Assembly (NCBI RefSeq): GCF_000336715.1
Contig: NZ_AOMF01000146.1
Span: 18,652-82,651, forward strand
Direction of reading: 5' to 3'
From: Halococcus thailandensis JCM 13552
GTDB taxonomy: Archaea > Halobacteriota > Halobacteria > Halobacteriales > Halococcaceae
DNA length: 64,000 nucleotides
The notes below the pieces were generated by a model. That model worked only from the letters and a program-made list of their open reading frames with translations. It was not told where the DNA came from and searched no databases. Shown piece after piece: positions 52,882 through 62,976 of this stretch. The first letter of the stretch is position 1. Each line of letters starts with the position of its first letter. Position numbers and translations under genes: made by a program.

Positions 52882-54278
52882 ACGACGATCAGCGCGCGGC
52901 GATCCGTGCGAACGCGAACTACCTCCGGGAAGTGCGCCCGATCGACCCCGAGGAGATCGACGAGTACGTCACCGGCCAGCCCCACCCCGCCGTCGTCCGC
53001 GAGGTGCTCCGCGAGTCGGCCGCCGAGCTCGACCTGATCGAGCGCGACGACGGCACGTTCGTTCCCGTCCCCGAGGAACCGATCGAAACAGAGTTCGCGG
53101 GTGTCGCGGCGCTACCCGAACCACACGTCAGAGCGCTCGAAGACCTGCTCGTCGACGAGTACGGGACCGGCTGGCCGACGGGCGAATCGGGCGAGCGCCT
53201 CCGCGAGCGGATTCGGACGTTCAAGGAGTCGTACTTCGCCGGCGACTCGGTGAACTACGACCACGAGACGGCGCTCGCCTACGCCATCTACCATCTACCG
53301 GACTACTACGCGACCGTCCAGTACGTCCTCGACGGTCTCGCGCGCGACGAACTGCTCTCGAAGGGGCTTCGCGTGCTCGACGTCGGCGCGGGCGTCGGCG
53401 GACCGGCGCTCGGCCTCGCCGACTTCCTCCCGGACGACGCGCTCTGTGAATATCACGCGATCGAGCCGAGCGCCGCCGCGGACGTGCTGGAGGCGCTTCT
53501 CGACGATACGGGGAGGAACTTCCATCCGACCGTTCACCGCACGAGCGCCGAGACGTTCGCTCCCGACGGCGAGTACGACCTGATACTGATGGCGAACGTA
53601 CTGAGCGAGCTCGACGATCCGACCGCGGTCGCGAAGCGGTATCTGGACGCGCTCGCACCCGATGGCTCGCTCGTCGCCATCGCGCCCGCCGACCGCGAGA
53701 CGTCGATCGGCCTCCGGCGGATCGAACGCGCGCTCGCCGACGGCGGTAGTCCAGCGACGGCGTACGCACCGACCGTCCGCCTCTGGCCCGGTCACGCGCC
53801 GACCGACAGGGGCTGGTCGTTCGACGTGCAGGGCGATCTCGACGTCCCACCGTTCCAGCGTCGCCTCGCCGAGACTGCCGACGAGGGTGCGGCGTTCGTC
53901 AACGTCGACGTCCAGTACTCGTATTCGATCCTCCGCCTGGACGGAGCGCGCCGCATCGAGTTTACGCCCGACTCGAACCGAGTGGCGAAGATGGCCGACA
54001 GCGAGCGCCACGTCTCGAGTCGGGTCGACTGTATCGCCGCGAAGCTCAGTCACTCGCTGTCCGACGGCAACCCCCTGTTCAAGATCAGCGACGGCAGCGA
54101 GGCGGTCGATCACTACGCCGTACTCACCCGCGAAACGACGCTCAACCGGGCGCTCGCCGACGCGGACTACGGCGCGCTCCTGGAGTTCGAGAACGTGCTC
54201 GTGCTCTGGAACGACGACGAGGGATCGTACAATCTCGTCGTCGACAACGAGACGATCGTCGATCGGATCCCCATCTAA
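52878..54278 (+). CDS. Rsm22-like methyltransferase
   Basis: A 466-residue protein. A helical start (1-120) precedes a Rossmann SAM site LRVLDVGAGVGGPALGLADF and ANVLSELDDP motif. The pattern of YHLPDYYATVQYVLDGL before the SAM site resembles Rsm22/COG5459 small-subunit methyltransferases, but the typical C-terminal Cys set is not evident. Role in rRNA or mitoribosome-like assembly is inferred. Overlaps tyrA (ATGA). A 10-base C run lies just after its stop. Confidence 0.65.
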   Translation: MNDDQRAAIRANANYLREVRPIDPEEIDEYVTGQPHPAVVREVLRESAAELDLIERDDGTFVPVPEEPIETEFAGVAALPEPHVRALEDLLVDEYGTGWPTGESGERLRERIRTFKESYFAGDSVNYDHETALAYAIYHLPDYYATVQYVLDGLARDELLSKGLRVLDVGAGVGGPALGLADFLPDDALCEYHAIEPSAAADVLEALLDDTGRNFHPTVHRTSAETFAPDGEYDLILMANVLSELDDPTAVAKRYLDALAPDGSLVAIAPADRETSIGLRRIERALADGGSPATAYAPTVRLWPGHAPTDRGWSFDVQGDLDVPPFQRRLAETADEGAAFVNVDVQYSYSILRLDGARRIEFTPDSNRVAKMADSERHVSSRVDCIAAKLSHSLSDGNPLFKISDGSEAVDHYAVLTRETTLNRALADADYGALLEFENVLVLWNDDEGSYNLVVDNETIVDRIPI

Positions 54279-54407
54279 AGATCTCCCCCCCCCCTCCACA
54301 TTCTCCGTTCCCCTACTGCTCTCCATCTCGCCCCCTCGATTCGCGGTCGGTCGGAGTCGAACGACGCTTAACGGTGTGCTTTTGCGATGGGCCACCACAG
54401 ACCGATC

Positions 54408-55190
54408 ATGCAGATCCTGCTGACGAACGACGACGGCATCGAGAGCACGGGGATCGCCGTGCTCGCCGATGCACTCGCCGACCACGGCGAGGTGACGGTC
54501 GTCGCGCCCGCCGAGGACCAGAGCGCCGTCGGGCGCACGCTCTCCGATCGCGTCGTCGTCGAGGAGCACGACCTCGGCTACGCCGTCGAGGGAACGCCCG
54601 CCGACTGCGTGGTGGCGGGCCTCGGCTCACTCTGTCCCGACGCGGACCTCGTGGTCTCGGGCTGTAATCAGGGCGCGAACCTCGGCGAGTACACGCTCGG
54701 GCGCTCGGGGACGATCAGCGCCGCCGTCGAGGCGACCTTCTTCGACGTTCCGGCGATCGCCGTCTCGCTGTACATCCCCGGCGGCGACATCGACTTCCGC
54801 GAGTACGCCGCTCGCGAGGACGAGTACGACGAGGCCGTCCGGGCAACGGGCCATCTCGTGACGAACGCGCTCGGCGACGGGATCTTCGAGCGGGCGGACT
54901 ATCTGAACGTCAACGCACCCACCTCGGCGGCCACCGACGGCGAACGCGGCGAGATGGAGATCACCTACCCATCAGAAGTGTACCAACTGACCGCCGTCGG
55001 CGACGACGGCGATTTCACGCTCCGGGATCGCATCTGGCAGCGGATGGCCGACGGGACGATCCCCGATCCGGCGGGCACCGATCGCCGGGCGGTTTTCGAG
55101 GGTCGGGTGAGCGTCTCGCCGCTGACCGCACCGCACACGACCGAAGCTCACGACGCACTCAGCGCGGTCGCCGAATCGTACGGGCGATAA
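54408..55190 (+). CDS. surE: 5'/3'-nucleotidase SurE
   Basis: A 260-residue SurE from ATG 54408: MQILLTNDDGIESTGIAVLA with the Asp-Asp metal pair, VVAPAEDQSAVGR, GTPADCVVAGL, VVSGCNQGANLGEYTLGRSG and AIAVSLYIPGGDIDF are in the family order. Dephosphorylates nucleoside monophosphates. Upstream: TTAACGG about 40 bases before. Confidence 0.93.
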   Translation: MQILLTNDDGIESTGIAVLADALADHGEVTVVAPAEDQSAVGRTLSDRVVVEEHDLGYAVEGTPADCVVAGLGSLCPDADLVVSGCNQGANLGEYTLGRSGTISAAVEATFFDVPAIAVSLYIPGGDIDFREYAAREDEYDEAVRATGHLVTNALGDGIFERADYLNVNAPTSAATDGERGEMEITYPSEVYQLTAVGDDGDFTLRDRIWQRMADGTIPDPAGTDRRAVFEGRVSVSPLTAPHTTEAHDALSAVAESYGR

Positions 55191-55216
55191 GCTCCACTGC
55201 CTCGCCTCGCCACTAT

Positions 55217-55489
55217 CTACTCCGTATCGAGCAGTCCGTAATGGCCCGGTTCGTCGTCGCTTTCGGGATCGCCGAAGCAGAGTTCGTCGGCGTTCGTAAC
55301 CAACCACGGGATCGCCCAGTCGAGCAGGATGCCTTCCGTCTCGACGTCGAGTTCGGTGTCAGGTTCCAATCCCTGCAAGAGGCGAGCGATCTCGTAGACG
55401 GTGTACATCGCGTCGGGATCGAGCACGTCGGCCGGTTCGCGGAACTCGAAGGGGCGCAGTCGATCGAAGGAGGATTTCTGGCGCGGCAT
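55217..55489 (-). CDS. DUF5827 family protein
   Basis: A 90-residue protein from ATG 55489: MPRQKSSFDRLRPFEFREPA, then DPDAMYTVYEIARLLQGLEP and a conserved-looking PWLVTNADELCFGDPE. I recognise a small haloarchaeal family (DUF5827) of unknown function. Upstream extension to 55987 overlaps the next gene in another frame and is not credible. Confidence 0.72.
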   Translation of the reverse strand: MPRQKSSFDRLRPFEFREPADVLDPDAMYTVYEIARLLQGLEPDTELDVETEGILLDWAIPWLVTNADELCFGDPESDDEPGHYGLLDTE

Positions 55490-55538
55490 ACCGGCGATAG
55501 TCCGGAACGGCCTAAATCCTCGGCGGTGTCGGGCTCGA

Positions 55539-55820
55539 TCAGTCGGCCAGCGAGCCATCGACGTCGTAGTTCGGGTGTTGACCCGGCGGGCGGCCCCGAT
55601 AGAACGCCACGACCAGCCACACCGCGCCGCCGAGCGCGCTCGCGATCGCCGCCAGCGGGTAGGAGATCGTGACGTACGTCGCGGCGTAGACGAACCAGAC
55701 GAGTGCCGTCGGGACGCTCGTCTCACGTGGGACGGTCGAGCCGCGATCGAGGAGGACGGGTAGCGTGAACGCGATCTGAAAGACCGTTGCACCGAGAAAG
55801 ACCATCTCAGCAGCGACCAT
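55539..55820 (-). CDS. Three-helix membrane protein
   Basis: A 93-residue protein with three hydrophobic segments (5-22, 40-55, 58-75) and tail FYRGRPPGQHPNYDVDGSLAD. Not recognised, but composition and codon usage are normal for this genome. 49 bases before the DUF5827 gene on the same strand. Confidence 0.6.
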   Translation of the reverse strand: MVAAEMVFLGATVFQIAFTLPVLLDRGSTVPRETSVPTALVWFVYAATYVTISYPLAAIASALGGAVWLVVAFYRGRPPGQHPNYDVDGSLAD

Positions 55821-55938
55821 ACGATATCGCCGTCCGCCCGGCCCGTATTTTTCACGGTTCGATGTCGATTCGAAACGACCGAAGCAGCTGATGATAGTCG
55901 CCAGTAGAACTGCGGTACGGTTGCGGTGCGGTTTTTCA

Positions 55939-55994
55939 CTACGTTTTTGCCCGGCTGAGCGAGTCGAAGACGAGCGAAGCCGGGCAAAAAGTAG
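55939..55994 (-). terminator. Hairpin with T-run after tRNA-Ala
   Basis: Arms 55939-55956 (CTACGTTTTTGCCCGGCT) and 55978-55994 (AGCCGGGCAAAAAGTAG), with one bulged G. On the tRNA strand it reads CTTTTTG at once after the tRNA, an archaeal-type T-run terminator. The T5-stem-stem-A5 plan is like the ends of the dispersed elements. Confidence 0.65.
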
Positions 55995-55997
55995 GAT

Positions 55998-56069
55998 TGG
56001 ACTCGTCGGGATTCGAACCCGAGGCCTTCTCCTTGCGAAGGAGACGATCTACCACTGATCTACGAGCCC
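55998..56069 (-). tRNA. tRNA-Ala (CGC)
   Basis: Minus strand: acceptor GGGCTCG with CGAGTCC (one G-T pair), anticodon stem TCTCC/GGAGA around TTCGCAA (anticodon CGC), T arm CGGGTTCGAATCCCG, discriminator A. No intron, no CCA. Confidence 0.95.
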
Positions 56070-56079
56070 GCATCCCGTT

Positions 56080-56688
56080 CTATCCGGGCGGTCCGCTTGT
56101 ATGTTGTGTTTGCCCGCGACGCCGACTCGTCCCCAGGACGCCGAGACGGCCAGCGAGCAGCCCGAGCAGGAAGCCGGTGAAATGCGCTACCAGTGCCACA
56201 CCCGGCGCGCCGGTCAACAGCGTGACGACGACCGCGAGCAGCGCGAACAGGGCGAGCTGCGTGCGCCGGCGCAGTCGCAACACGTCGAGCACCGAGCTCG
56301 ACACCGGGTTCGCGGCGACGAGATAGCCGAGGAAGGCGAAGATCGCACCGCTCGCACCGAGCACGCGGCTGCCGGGCAACAGCGTGATCTGGGCGAGCCC
56401 CGAGAGCGCTCCGGTCGCGACGAAGAAGGCGTGATAGCGCGCGGTCGACGTGAACGACTCGACGATCAACCCCACGAGCACGAGCATGGCCGCGTTGCCG
56501 AGCAGATGGGGCAGACTGCCGTGTGCATAGATGCTCGTCAACAGCGTCCAGGGTCGGAGCGGGACGGTCGGCCCGAGCACGAAGAAAAAGCCCATCGCGC
56601 CGATCAGTCCGGCGACCTGCTGGCCGAGAAAGACGACGGCCATCACCGCGAGCGTCTGGACGGTCGGACTGCCCCCGAGACGAGCCAT
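56080..56688 (-). CDS. Rhomboid intramembrane serine protease
   Basis: A 202-residue protein with six helices. SIYAHGSLPHLLGNAAMLVL carries the oxyanion/HxxxN region, VLGASGAIFAFLGYLVAA the catalytic Ser in GxSG, and LVAHFTGFLLGLLAG the catalytic His. All three are present, so it should be active. Its substrates are unknown. Confidence 0.9.
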   Translation of the reverse strand: MARLGGSPTVQTLAVMAVVFLGQQVAGLIGAMGFFFVLGPTVPLRPWTLLTSIYAHGSLPHLLGNAAMLVLVGLIVESFTSTARYHAFFVATGALSGLAQITLLPGSRVLGASGAIFAFLGYLVAANPVSSSVLDVLRLRRRTQLALFALLAVVVTLLTGAPGVALVAHFTGFLLGLLAGRLGVLGTSRRRGQTQHTSGPPG

Positions 56689-56745
56689 ACGCCCTACTCA
56701 CGGCTGGGGATGGAAAGCGTTGCGGGTGAAAAACCGGCGAACGGC

Positions 56746-57054
56746 TCAGTCTTCGAGGACGATCTCGATGCTGACGTCGTTCGGCACCTGAATGCGCATG
56801 AGCTGGCGGAGCGCACGCTCGTCGGCGTCGAGGTCGATCAGCCGTTTGTGGACGCGCATCTCCCAGTGCTCCCAGGTCGCGGTCCCCTCACCGTCGGGCG
56901 ATTTCCGTGCCGGAACTTCGAGTTCCTTCGTCGGCAGCGGGATCGGCCCGCTGAGATTGACCCCGGTCTTGGTGGCGATCTCGCGGACATCGTCGCAGAT
57001 GTCGTCCAGATCCTCGGGGCTGGTGCCGGCGAGGCGGACTCGCGCCTGCTGCAT
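56746..57054 (-). CDS. rpsJ: Ribosomal protein S10 (uS10)
   Basis: A 102-residue S10: [20 protein letters not shown] and [20 protein letters not shown] then [18 protein letters not shown]. Binds 16S rRNA in the small-subunit head. Its ATG overlaps the tuf stop by one base (TAATG), the usual haloarchaeal arrangement. Confidence 0.97.
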   Translation of the reverse strand: MQQARVRLAGTSPEDLDDICDDVREIATKTGVNLSGPIPLPTKELEVPARKSPDGEGTATWEHWEMRVHKRLIDLDADERALRQLMRIQVPNDVSIEIVLED

Positions 57055-58319
57055 TATGCTTCGTCGACCGAGAGCACTTTGCCGGCGGCGATGGTCTGAC
57101 CCATGTCGCGGATGGCGAAGCTCCCGAGTTCGGGGATCTCGCCCGATGGCTCGATGCTGAGCGGTTTCTGCGGGCGGACGGTGACGACGGCGGCGTCACC
57201 CGACTGGATGAAGTCGGGTTCCTCCTCGGCGACCTCGCCGCTTGCCGGGTCGATCTTCGAGTCGATCGACTCGATCGTACAGGCGACCTGTGTCGTGTGG
57301 GCGTGGAACACGGGCGTGTAGCCCGAGGTGATCACGCTCGGATGCTGCATCACGACGACCTGTGCCTGGAACGTCTCGGCGACCGTCGGCGGGTCGTCGG
57401 CCGGTCCACAGACGTCACCGCGGCGGATGTCGTCCTTGCCGATGCCGCGGACGTTGAACCCGACGTTGTCGCCCGGTTCGGCGTTGGGAACTTCCTCGTG
57501 GTGCATCTCGACGGTCTTGACCTCGCCGCCGACGTCGCTCGGCTGGAAGGAGACGTTGTCCCCCGTCTCCAGAACACCGGTCTCGACGCGGCCGACGGGC
57601 ACAGTACCGATGCCCGAGATGGTGTAGACGTCCTGGATCGGCAGCCGCAGCGGCGCGTCCGTTGGCGGCTGGGGCTCAGGCAGATCGTTGAGCGCGTCCA
57701 GCACCGTCTCGCCGTCGTACCACGGCGTGTCGTCGGAGCTGTCGGCGATGTTGTCGCCCTCGAACGCCGACACCGGGATGAAGCCCGCGTTGTCGGTGTC
57801 GAAGCTGACCTGATCGAGCAGACCCTTGACTTCCTCGACGGCCTCGTCGTAGCGGTTCTGCTCGTAGTCGACGAGGTCCATCTTGTTGACCGCGATGATG
57901 AGCTCGTTGATGCCCAGCGTGCGGGCGAGGAAGACGTGCTCCTGGGTCTGAGGCTGGACGCCGTCGTCCGCGGCGACGACGAGCACGGCGTTGTCGGCCT
58001 GGCTCGCGCCCGTGATCATGTTCTTCACGAAGTCACGGTGGCCAGGGGTGTCGACGATGGTGAAGTTGTATTCGTCCGTGTCGAACTCCTGGTGGGCGAT
58101 ATCGATCGTGACACCGCGCTCGCGCTCTTCGGCGAGGTTGTCCATCACGTAGGCGAACTCGAAGCCACCCTTGCCCTGTTCTTCGGCTTCCTCTTTGTGC
58201 TGTTCGATGACGTGCTCGGGAACGTTCCCCGTCTCGTAGAGGAGTCGTCCGACGAGCGTGCTCTTTCCGTGGTCGACGTGGCCGATGACGGCCAAGTTCT
58301 GGTGTGGTTTGTCTGCCAT
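57054..58319 (-). CDS. tuf: Translation elongation factor EF-1alpha
   Basis: A 421-residue factor from ATG 58319 ([20 protein letters not shown]). P-loop GHVDHGKS, switch/effector [27 protein letters not shown]. Domains 2 and 3 intact ([32 protein letters not shown]). Delivers aminoacyl-tRNA. First gene of tuf-rpsJ; a TATA box on the minus strand is at 58370. Confidence 0.97.
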   Translation of the reverse strand: MADKPHQNLAVIGHVDHGKSTLVGRLLYETGNVPEHVIEQHKEEAEEQGKGGFEFAYVMDNLAEERERGVTIDIAHQEFDTDEYNFTIVDTPGHRDFVKNMITGASQADNAVLVVAADDGVQPQTQEHVFLARTLGINELIIAVNKMDLVDYEQNRYDEAVEEVKGLLDQVSFDTDNAGFIPVSAFEGDNIADSSDDTPWYDGETVLDALNDLPEPQPPTDAPLRLPIQDVYTISGIGTVPVGRVETGVLETGDNVSFQPSDVGGEVKTVEMHHEEVPNAEPGDNVGFNVRGIGKDDIRRGDVCGPADDPPTVAETFQAQVVVMQHPSVITSGYTPVFHAHTTQVACTIESIDSKIDPASGEVAEEEPDFIQSGDAAVVTVRPQKPLSIEPSGEIPELGSFAIRDMGQTIAAGKVLSVDEA

Positions 58320-58369
58320 TGGTGTCTCACGCGCAGGGGCGCTATGTCGGATGATTACTGTGGTTCCGG

Positions 58370-58375
58370 TTAAAA
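58370..58375 (-). promoter_or_regulatory. TATA box of tuf-rpsJ
   Basis: On the minus strand TTTTAA (in CGTTTTAACCGG) lies 51-56 bases before the tuf start. A strong promoter is expected for EF-1alpha. Confidence 0.6.
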
Positions 58376-58451
58376 CGATTACGATACCTACCGCAGCGAA
58401 TCGGGCGCACACGGCCGATTCGACCCGGTTGTCGACGGTTTCGGTCTCGTC

Positions 58452-59402
58452 TCAGGGCAGTCGGCCGACATCCGCGAGCACCGCCGACGCCGTCGCCCGT
58501 CCGCCCGCACCGCGCCCGCTGAGGTTCAACTGCCCGGCGTGGCGCGTCTCCAGCTGGACGATGTTCTGAGTGCCCGTCACCGCGAGCGTCCCATGCTCGG
58601 GGACGAGTCGCGGGCCGACGCGCACGGTCGGATCCTCGCCATCGGTAACTTCGCCGACGAGTCGCACCGTGCGCCCGTCTTCGCTCGCCAGATCGAGCGC
58701 GCTCGGGGTGAGCCGGGTGATCCCCTCGACCTGTGCGTCGTCGAGGGTCACGTCGCCGTCGCCGAGCACGTTCGCGAGGATGACACACTTGAGCGCAGCG
58801 TCGGTGCCCTCGACGTCGAAGGTGGGATCAGTTTCGGCCACGCCGAGATCCTGGGCCTCGGCGAGGACGTGCTCGTAGTCCAGTCCTTCGGCGCTCATCC
58901 GCGAGAGGACGAAGTTCGCCGTCCCGTTCAGGATCCCGCGAACCGCCGTCACGTCCTCCGGACCGAGATCGGCGATGGTCGAGAGGATCGGGATCGCCCC
59001 GCCGACCGTCGCCTCGAACAGGACCGTTCCCGCGCTGTCGCGCTCCGCGGCACGGAGATCGCCGTAGCGTTCGGCGACCGGTCCCTTGTTCGCCAGCACG
59101 ACGTGTGCGTCGCGGGCGAGCGCGCGCTCGGCATGAAAGAAGCCGGGTTCGGCGTCGCCGAGCGTCGTCGGCGTGGCCTCGACGAGGACGTCGTACTCGC
59201 CGGCGAGCGCGTGCTCCCGATCGCCCGAACCGACGGTTCCGCGCTCGGCTTTCCGGTCGAGAACAGTTTCGACGTCGAGACCGCCCTCGTCGACGGCGGC
59301 GCTCGTCGAGTCGGCGATCGCGGTCACGCGATGGCCGTAGCTTCCGGCCAGTTCGCAGACCGCGCGCCCGACCGCGCCGCAGCCGACGACGGCGAGTTTC
59401 AT
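58452..59402 (-). CDS. hom: Homoserine dehydrogenase
   Basis: A 316-residue protein: MKLAVVGCGAVGRAVCELAG (NAD site), VLANKGPVAERYGDLR, EATVGGAIPILSTIADL and GILNGTANFVLSRM with the catalytic Lys region GVAETDPTFDVEGTDAALK. Makes homoserine for Thr and Met. It starts inside the end of the ACT gene (4-base overlap). Confidence 0.95.
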   Translation of the reverse strand: MKLAVVGCGAVGRAVCELAGSYGHRVTAIADSTSAAVDEGGLDVETVLDRKAERGTVGSGDREHALAGEYDVLVEATPTTLGDAEPGFFHAERALARDAHVVLANKGPVAERYGDLRAAERDSAGTVLFEATVGGAIPILSTIADLGPEDVTAVRGILNGTANFVLSRMSAEGLDYEHVLAEAQDLGVAETDPTFDVEGTDAALKCVILANVLGDGDVTLDDAQVEGITRLTPSALDLASEDGRTVRLVGEVTDGEDPTVRVGPRLVPEHGTLAVTGTQNIVQLETRHAGQLNLSGRGAGGRATASAVLADVGRLP

Positions 59403-59926
59403 CGGTCGCCTCCCGCGAGCGGCTCGACCAGATGGAGATCCTTCTCGTCGGCGAGTTCACGAACGGTATCGAGCGCGCGCTCGCGCTGGCCGGTCTCGGT
59501 CGCGAGTCGGAGTCGCGCGCTCGACGGTTCGTCGGTGCCCGCCGGTGCCGAGAGCGCGACGTCGGCCACGGCGGCGTTCGCCTGCTCGACGCGCGAGAGC
59601 GTATCCGAGAGGTCCGTCTCGACGAGATCGCCGACGAGCACGACCGAGAGCTCCTCGCCGTAGCGCTCCGCGCCCGCACGGATGACGTTGACGCCGGCCT
59701 CGCGGAGCGCGCTCACGATCGTCTCGAAGCGCTCGGGTGTCGCCTCCAGATCGACCTCGACGGGGATATGGCCGCGCGGGGTGAGCGAACCGCGCTCGTG
59801 AAAGATCGAGAGTAGGTTGCCGCCGTTGTCAGCGATGGGTGCGAGCGCGCGGAGCAGCTCGCCGGGTTCGTCGACGAGTTCGAGGCGCACGGTGTAGGCC
59901 GAGCGCGATTCCGACGCGTCGCTCAT
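59399..59926 (-). CDS. ACT-domain amino-acid-binding protein
   Basis: A 175-residue protein from ATG 59926: an ACT domain (YTVRLELVDEPGELLRALAP, then GGNLLSIFHERGSLTP) followed by a second alpha/beta half. In haloarchaea this gene sits directly before hom. Because HDH here lacks its own ACT domain, it likely gives allosteric control by Thr or another product. Overlaps hom by four bases. Confidence 0.88.
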   Translation of the reverse strand: MSDASESRSAYTVRLELVDEPGELLRALAPIADNGGNLLSIFHERGSLTPRGHIPVEVDLEATPERFETIVSALREAGVNVIRAGAERYGEELSVVLVGDLVETDLSDTLSRVEQANAAVADVALSAPAGTDEPSSARLRLATETGQRERALDTVRELADEKDLHLVEPLAGGDR

Positions 59927-60049
59927 CGCCTCACTCCCGTCGGCCGCTCGACTCGATGCATACCACGCTGTCACACAGCGGCAGTGATAAACACCAGCGT
60001 TTCCGCTCGCGTCCGAACCGTTTAGGCCGCCGGCGCTGCTATCGTCCGC

Positions 60050-60268
60050 ATGTCCGTTGCCTATCAGATCGTGGACGTGCTCGTCGCAGGGGTGGTCGCC
60101 GGCCTCTCGGCGTTCGTCCTCAGCGCCATCACGCCGCGATTTTCCGTCACCATCGGCGTGATCCTCGCGAGCATGTACTACTTCTCGCGCAACCCCTGGG
60201 GCTCCCAGAACGGTGACGATCTCAACCGCCGAATCGACGACCTCTACGATCGCTACCTGCCGTTCTGA
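60050..60268 (+). CDS. Small two-helix membrane protein
   Basis: A 72-residue protein with two hydrophobic helices (5-27 and 32-48) and a charged tail DDLNRRIDDLYDRYLPF. GTTTAGG lies 25-32 bases before, consistent with a leaderless start. Conserved-looking in haloarchaea but I know no function. Confidence 0.65.
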   Translation: MSVAYQIVDVLVAGVVAGLSAFVLSAITPRFSVTIGVILASMYYFSRNPWGSQNGDDLNRRIDDLYDRYLPF

Positions 60269-60337
60269 GTTGATCGAGCCGCCGCGGCCGCAGTGCGGTT
60301 GCGGCGCGGTAGTCGTGCGGTCGCGGCGGTTTGCGGT

Positions 60338-60545
60338 TCCTGGCGGATGAAGGGCGAAGGAGCGAGTGGAACGAGCGACCGAGGGCTTCTGCAGTGCTGT
60401 GTGGTTTGCGGTGGCGGATGTCCGCGCGAGTGGAACGAGCGCGGTTCACCGCTCGCGCGGTTTGCGAGCGGAGATTTTTAGTCCAGGTTTTTGCGAGGGG
60501 TTGAGCGCGAGCGGAGCGAGCGCGATGCCCCGAAGTAAAAAGGTG
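60338..60545 (+). repeat. Dispersed hairpin element, copy C
   Basis: Opens TCCTGGCGGATGAAGGGCGA (60338-60357; 19 of 20 as in B), has TCCGCGCGAG (60421), GCGGTTCACCG, TTTTTAG then TCCAGGTTTTTG at 60482-60493, and a terminal stem GGGG...CCCC, then TAAAAAGGTGG. On the minus strand the T5 lies just after the fusA stop, so it may also end fusA. No gene seen in 60269-60546. Confidence 0.75.
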
Positions 60546-60546
60546 G

Positions 60547-62730
60547 TTAGAAGTAGTCGACGCTCGCGGGCAGTTCGAGCTTCATGCCCTTGCGCTCGCG
60601 GATCTCCATGATCGTGTCGGGCTGGAGATTGTCGGCCATCACCTGGAAGCCGGCGTTCTCGGTGTTCCAGGAGGCACGACCCTCGGTGGCCGAGCGGATA
60701 TCGGAGGCGAAGCCGATCATCTCGTCGACCGGGGCGACGCCCTCGACGACCATCAGATCGCCTTCCTGGTACATGTCGTCGACGCGGCCACGGCGACCCT
60801 GAAGCTCGCCGGAGGCGGGACCCATGTGCTCGCTCGGCACGTCGATGCGCACATTTTGAATCGGTTCGAGCATCGAGATACGGCCGTCGATGAGCGCGCC
60901 GTGGACGGCCTGCCGCACTGCGGGGATGACCTGTGCCGGACCGCGATGGATGGCGTCCTCGTGCAGGCGGGCGTCGTCGAGTCGGATGAGGGTGCCCTGG
61001 ACTGGTTCGGCGGCGAGCGGCCCGTCGTCGAGAGCCTCCTCCCAGCCTTCGACGACGAGTTCCATCGTCTCGTTGAGATGCTGGATGCCCTTCGTGTCGT
61101 CGACGAGGACGTTCGTGCCGTGGATGGTCTCGATCTCCTGGGAGGTTTCCTTGTCCATCCCGGCCTCCTGGAGTGCCTCGCGGCGTTCCTGCTCGGGCAT
61201 GTCCATCGACGCCTCGCCGCGCTTGATCGTCTCGACGACGTCCTGCGAGAGCGGTTCGACGGTGAGATAGAACCGGTTGTGGCGGTTCGGCGACTGCCCC
61301 TCGACCATGTCGGAGGGCTGCTGGACGGCTTCGCGGAAGACGACGATCGGCTCACCCGTGGTGACGGGGATGCCCTGATTGCGCTCGATGCGCTGGGTGA
61401 TCACTTCGAGGTGGAGCTCGCCCTGCCCCGAGATCAGGTGCTCGCCGGTGTCCTCGTTGATCTCGATGCGGATCGTGGGGTCCTCCTTCGAGACCTGCTG
61501 GAGGGTCTCGATCAGTTTCGGCAGGTCGTCCATGTTCTGTGCCTCGACGGATTTGGTGATCACCGGCTCGGAGATGTGCTCGATCGACTCGAACGGCGTC
61601 ATCTCCGTCGACGATACCGTGGAGCCGGCGATCGCGTCCCGGAGGCCGGTAACGGCGGCGATGTTGCCTGCGGGAACGCTTTCGACCTCCTCGCGCTCGC
61701 CACCCATGAAGATCCCGACCGACTGGATGCGGTTCGTGCCGGCAGTGCCGGAGACGTAGAGATCCTGACCGCGTTCGAGCGTGCCGGAGAACAGCCGTCC
61801 GGTGGCGATCTCGCCGGCGTGGGGGTCGATACCGATGTCGGTCACCATGAAGACGACATCACCCTCGTCGTCGACGAGACGCATCCCCTCGGCGAGCTCG
61901 GTCGTGTCGTCGCCACGCCAGACGGTCGGTACCCGTTCGGGCTGGGCCTTGACCGGGTTCGGGAAGTGTTCGGCGACCATGTCGAGCACGACCGTCGAGA
62001 GCGGCGAGTACTCGCGGAGCTCGTCGATCTCGTCGTTGCGGTTGTACTCGATGATGTCGGCGAAGTCGATGCCCGTCTCCTGCATCTGGGGGACGCTGGT
62101 CGCCCAGTTGTAGAGCGCCGAGCCGAAGGCCACAGTGCCGTCCTGAACGGAGACCTTCCAGCCCTCCTCGTATTTCTCCTCGGCCATCCCGCGGATGAGC
62201 TCGTTGACGTCGCCGATCACCGACTGGAGACGCTCCTGCATCTCCTCGGGGCCTTCCTGAAGCTCGTTGATGAGCCGGTCGACCTTGTTGATGAACAGCG
62301 CGGGTTTGACGCCCTCGCGGAGTGCCTGACGCAGCACGGTCTCGGTCTGGGGCATCGTCCCCTCGACCGCGTCGACGACCACTAAGGCCCCGTCGACCGC
62401 ACGCATCGCCCGCGTCACGTCGCCGCCGAAGTCGACGTGACCGGGGGTATCGATGAGGTTGATGAGGTGGTTGGTCTCCTGGTACTCGTGGGTCATCGAG
62501 ACGTTCGCCGCGTCGATGGTGATGCCCCGTTCCTGCTCGTCCTCCTCGGTGTCCATCGCGAGCTGCTCGCCGGCGAGGTCCGAGGAGATCATGCCCGCGC
62601 CTGCGAGCAGGTTGTCGGTGAGGGTTGTCTTGCCGTGATCGATGTGGGCGGCGATGGCGATGTTCCGGATGTTCTCCGGAGTGTCCATCAGCCGCTCGCA
62701 TTCCTGAACGATCTTCTTACGTCGGCCCAT
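60547..62730 (-). CDS. fusA: Translation elongation factor EF-2
   Basis: A 727-residue EF-2 from ATG 62730 ([20 protein letters not shown]). P-loop [41 protein letters not shown]. The diphthamide His region is in [20 protein letters not shown]. Domains III-V intact. Catalyses translocation. CCCTTTTGACC near 62757 (minus) may be its TATA. Confidence 0.97.
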   Translation of the reverse strand: MGRRKKIVQECERLMDTPENIRNIAIAAHIDHGKTTLTDNLLAGAGMISSDLAGEQLAMDTEEDEQERGITIDAANVSMTHEYQETNHLINLIDTPGHVDFGGDVTRAMRAVDGALVVVDAVEGTMPQTETVLRQALREGVKPALFINKVDRLINELQEGPEEMQERLQSVIGDVNELIRGMAEEKYEEGWKVSVQDGTVAFGSALYNWATSVPQMQETGIDFADIIEYNRNDEIDELREYSPLSTVVLDMVAEHFPNPVKAQPERVPTVWRGDDTTELAEGMRLVDDEGDVVFMVTDIGIDPHAGEIATGRLFSGTLERGQDLYVSGTAGTNRIQSVGIFMGGEREEVESVPAGNIAAVTGLRDAIAGSTVSSTEMTPFESIEHISEPVITKSVEAQNMDDLPKLIETLQQVSKEDPTIRIEINEDTGEHLISGQGELHLEVITQRIERNQGIPVTTGEPIVVFREAVQQPSDMVEGQSPNRHNRFYLTVEPLSQDVVETIKRGEASMDMPEQERREALQEAGMDKETSQEIETIHGTNVLVDDTKGIQHLNETMELVVEGWEEALDDGPLAAEPVQGTLIRLDDARLHEDAIHRGPAQVIPAVRQAVHGALIDGRISMLEPIQNVRIDVPSEHMGPASGELQGRRGRVDDMYQEGDLMVVEGVAPVDEMIGFASDIRSATEGRASWNTENAGFQVMADNLQPDTIMEIRERKGMKLELPASVDYF

Positions 62731-62976
62731 TATGCGAACTCGTATCGGAAGGAGGGTCAAAAGGGTGCTGTTTCCAGTCCCGGAGCCGATGACGTCGGGA
62801 AATTCGGCCGGCTTCGCTACTCACGACGAACGGGGAATCGAGCGGCGAACCGTCGCGGCACGCAGCATCCAACGAACAGGAACGGGGAGCGAACCCCGGT
62901 CGATCGCGAACCACGTAGCGGGCGTCTTGCCCCCGACACAAGAATCATACCGCCACAGCCCGTGTTAATAGAACAC

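Noticed and set aside
54285-54294. Run of ten C just after the Rsm22-like gene as phase-variation tract
   Set aside because: It lies outside the coding region and away from a recognisable promoter; no sign of a role.
55490-55987. Upstream extension of the DUF5827 frame
   Set aside because: It overlaps the three-helix membrane gene in another frame; similarity begins at 55489.
60826-62385. A 519-residue open frame opposite fusA
   Set aside because: EF-2 is certain on the minus strand; the opposite frame is a GC artefact with no domain.
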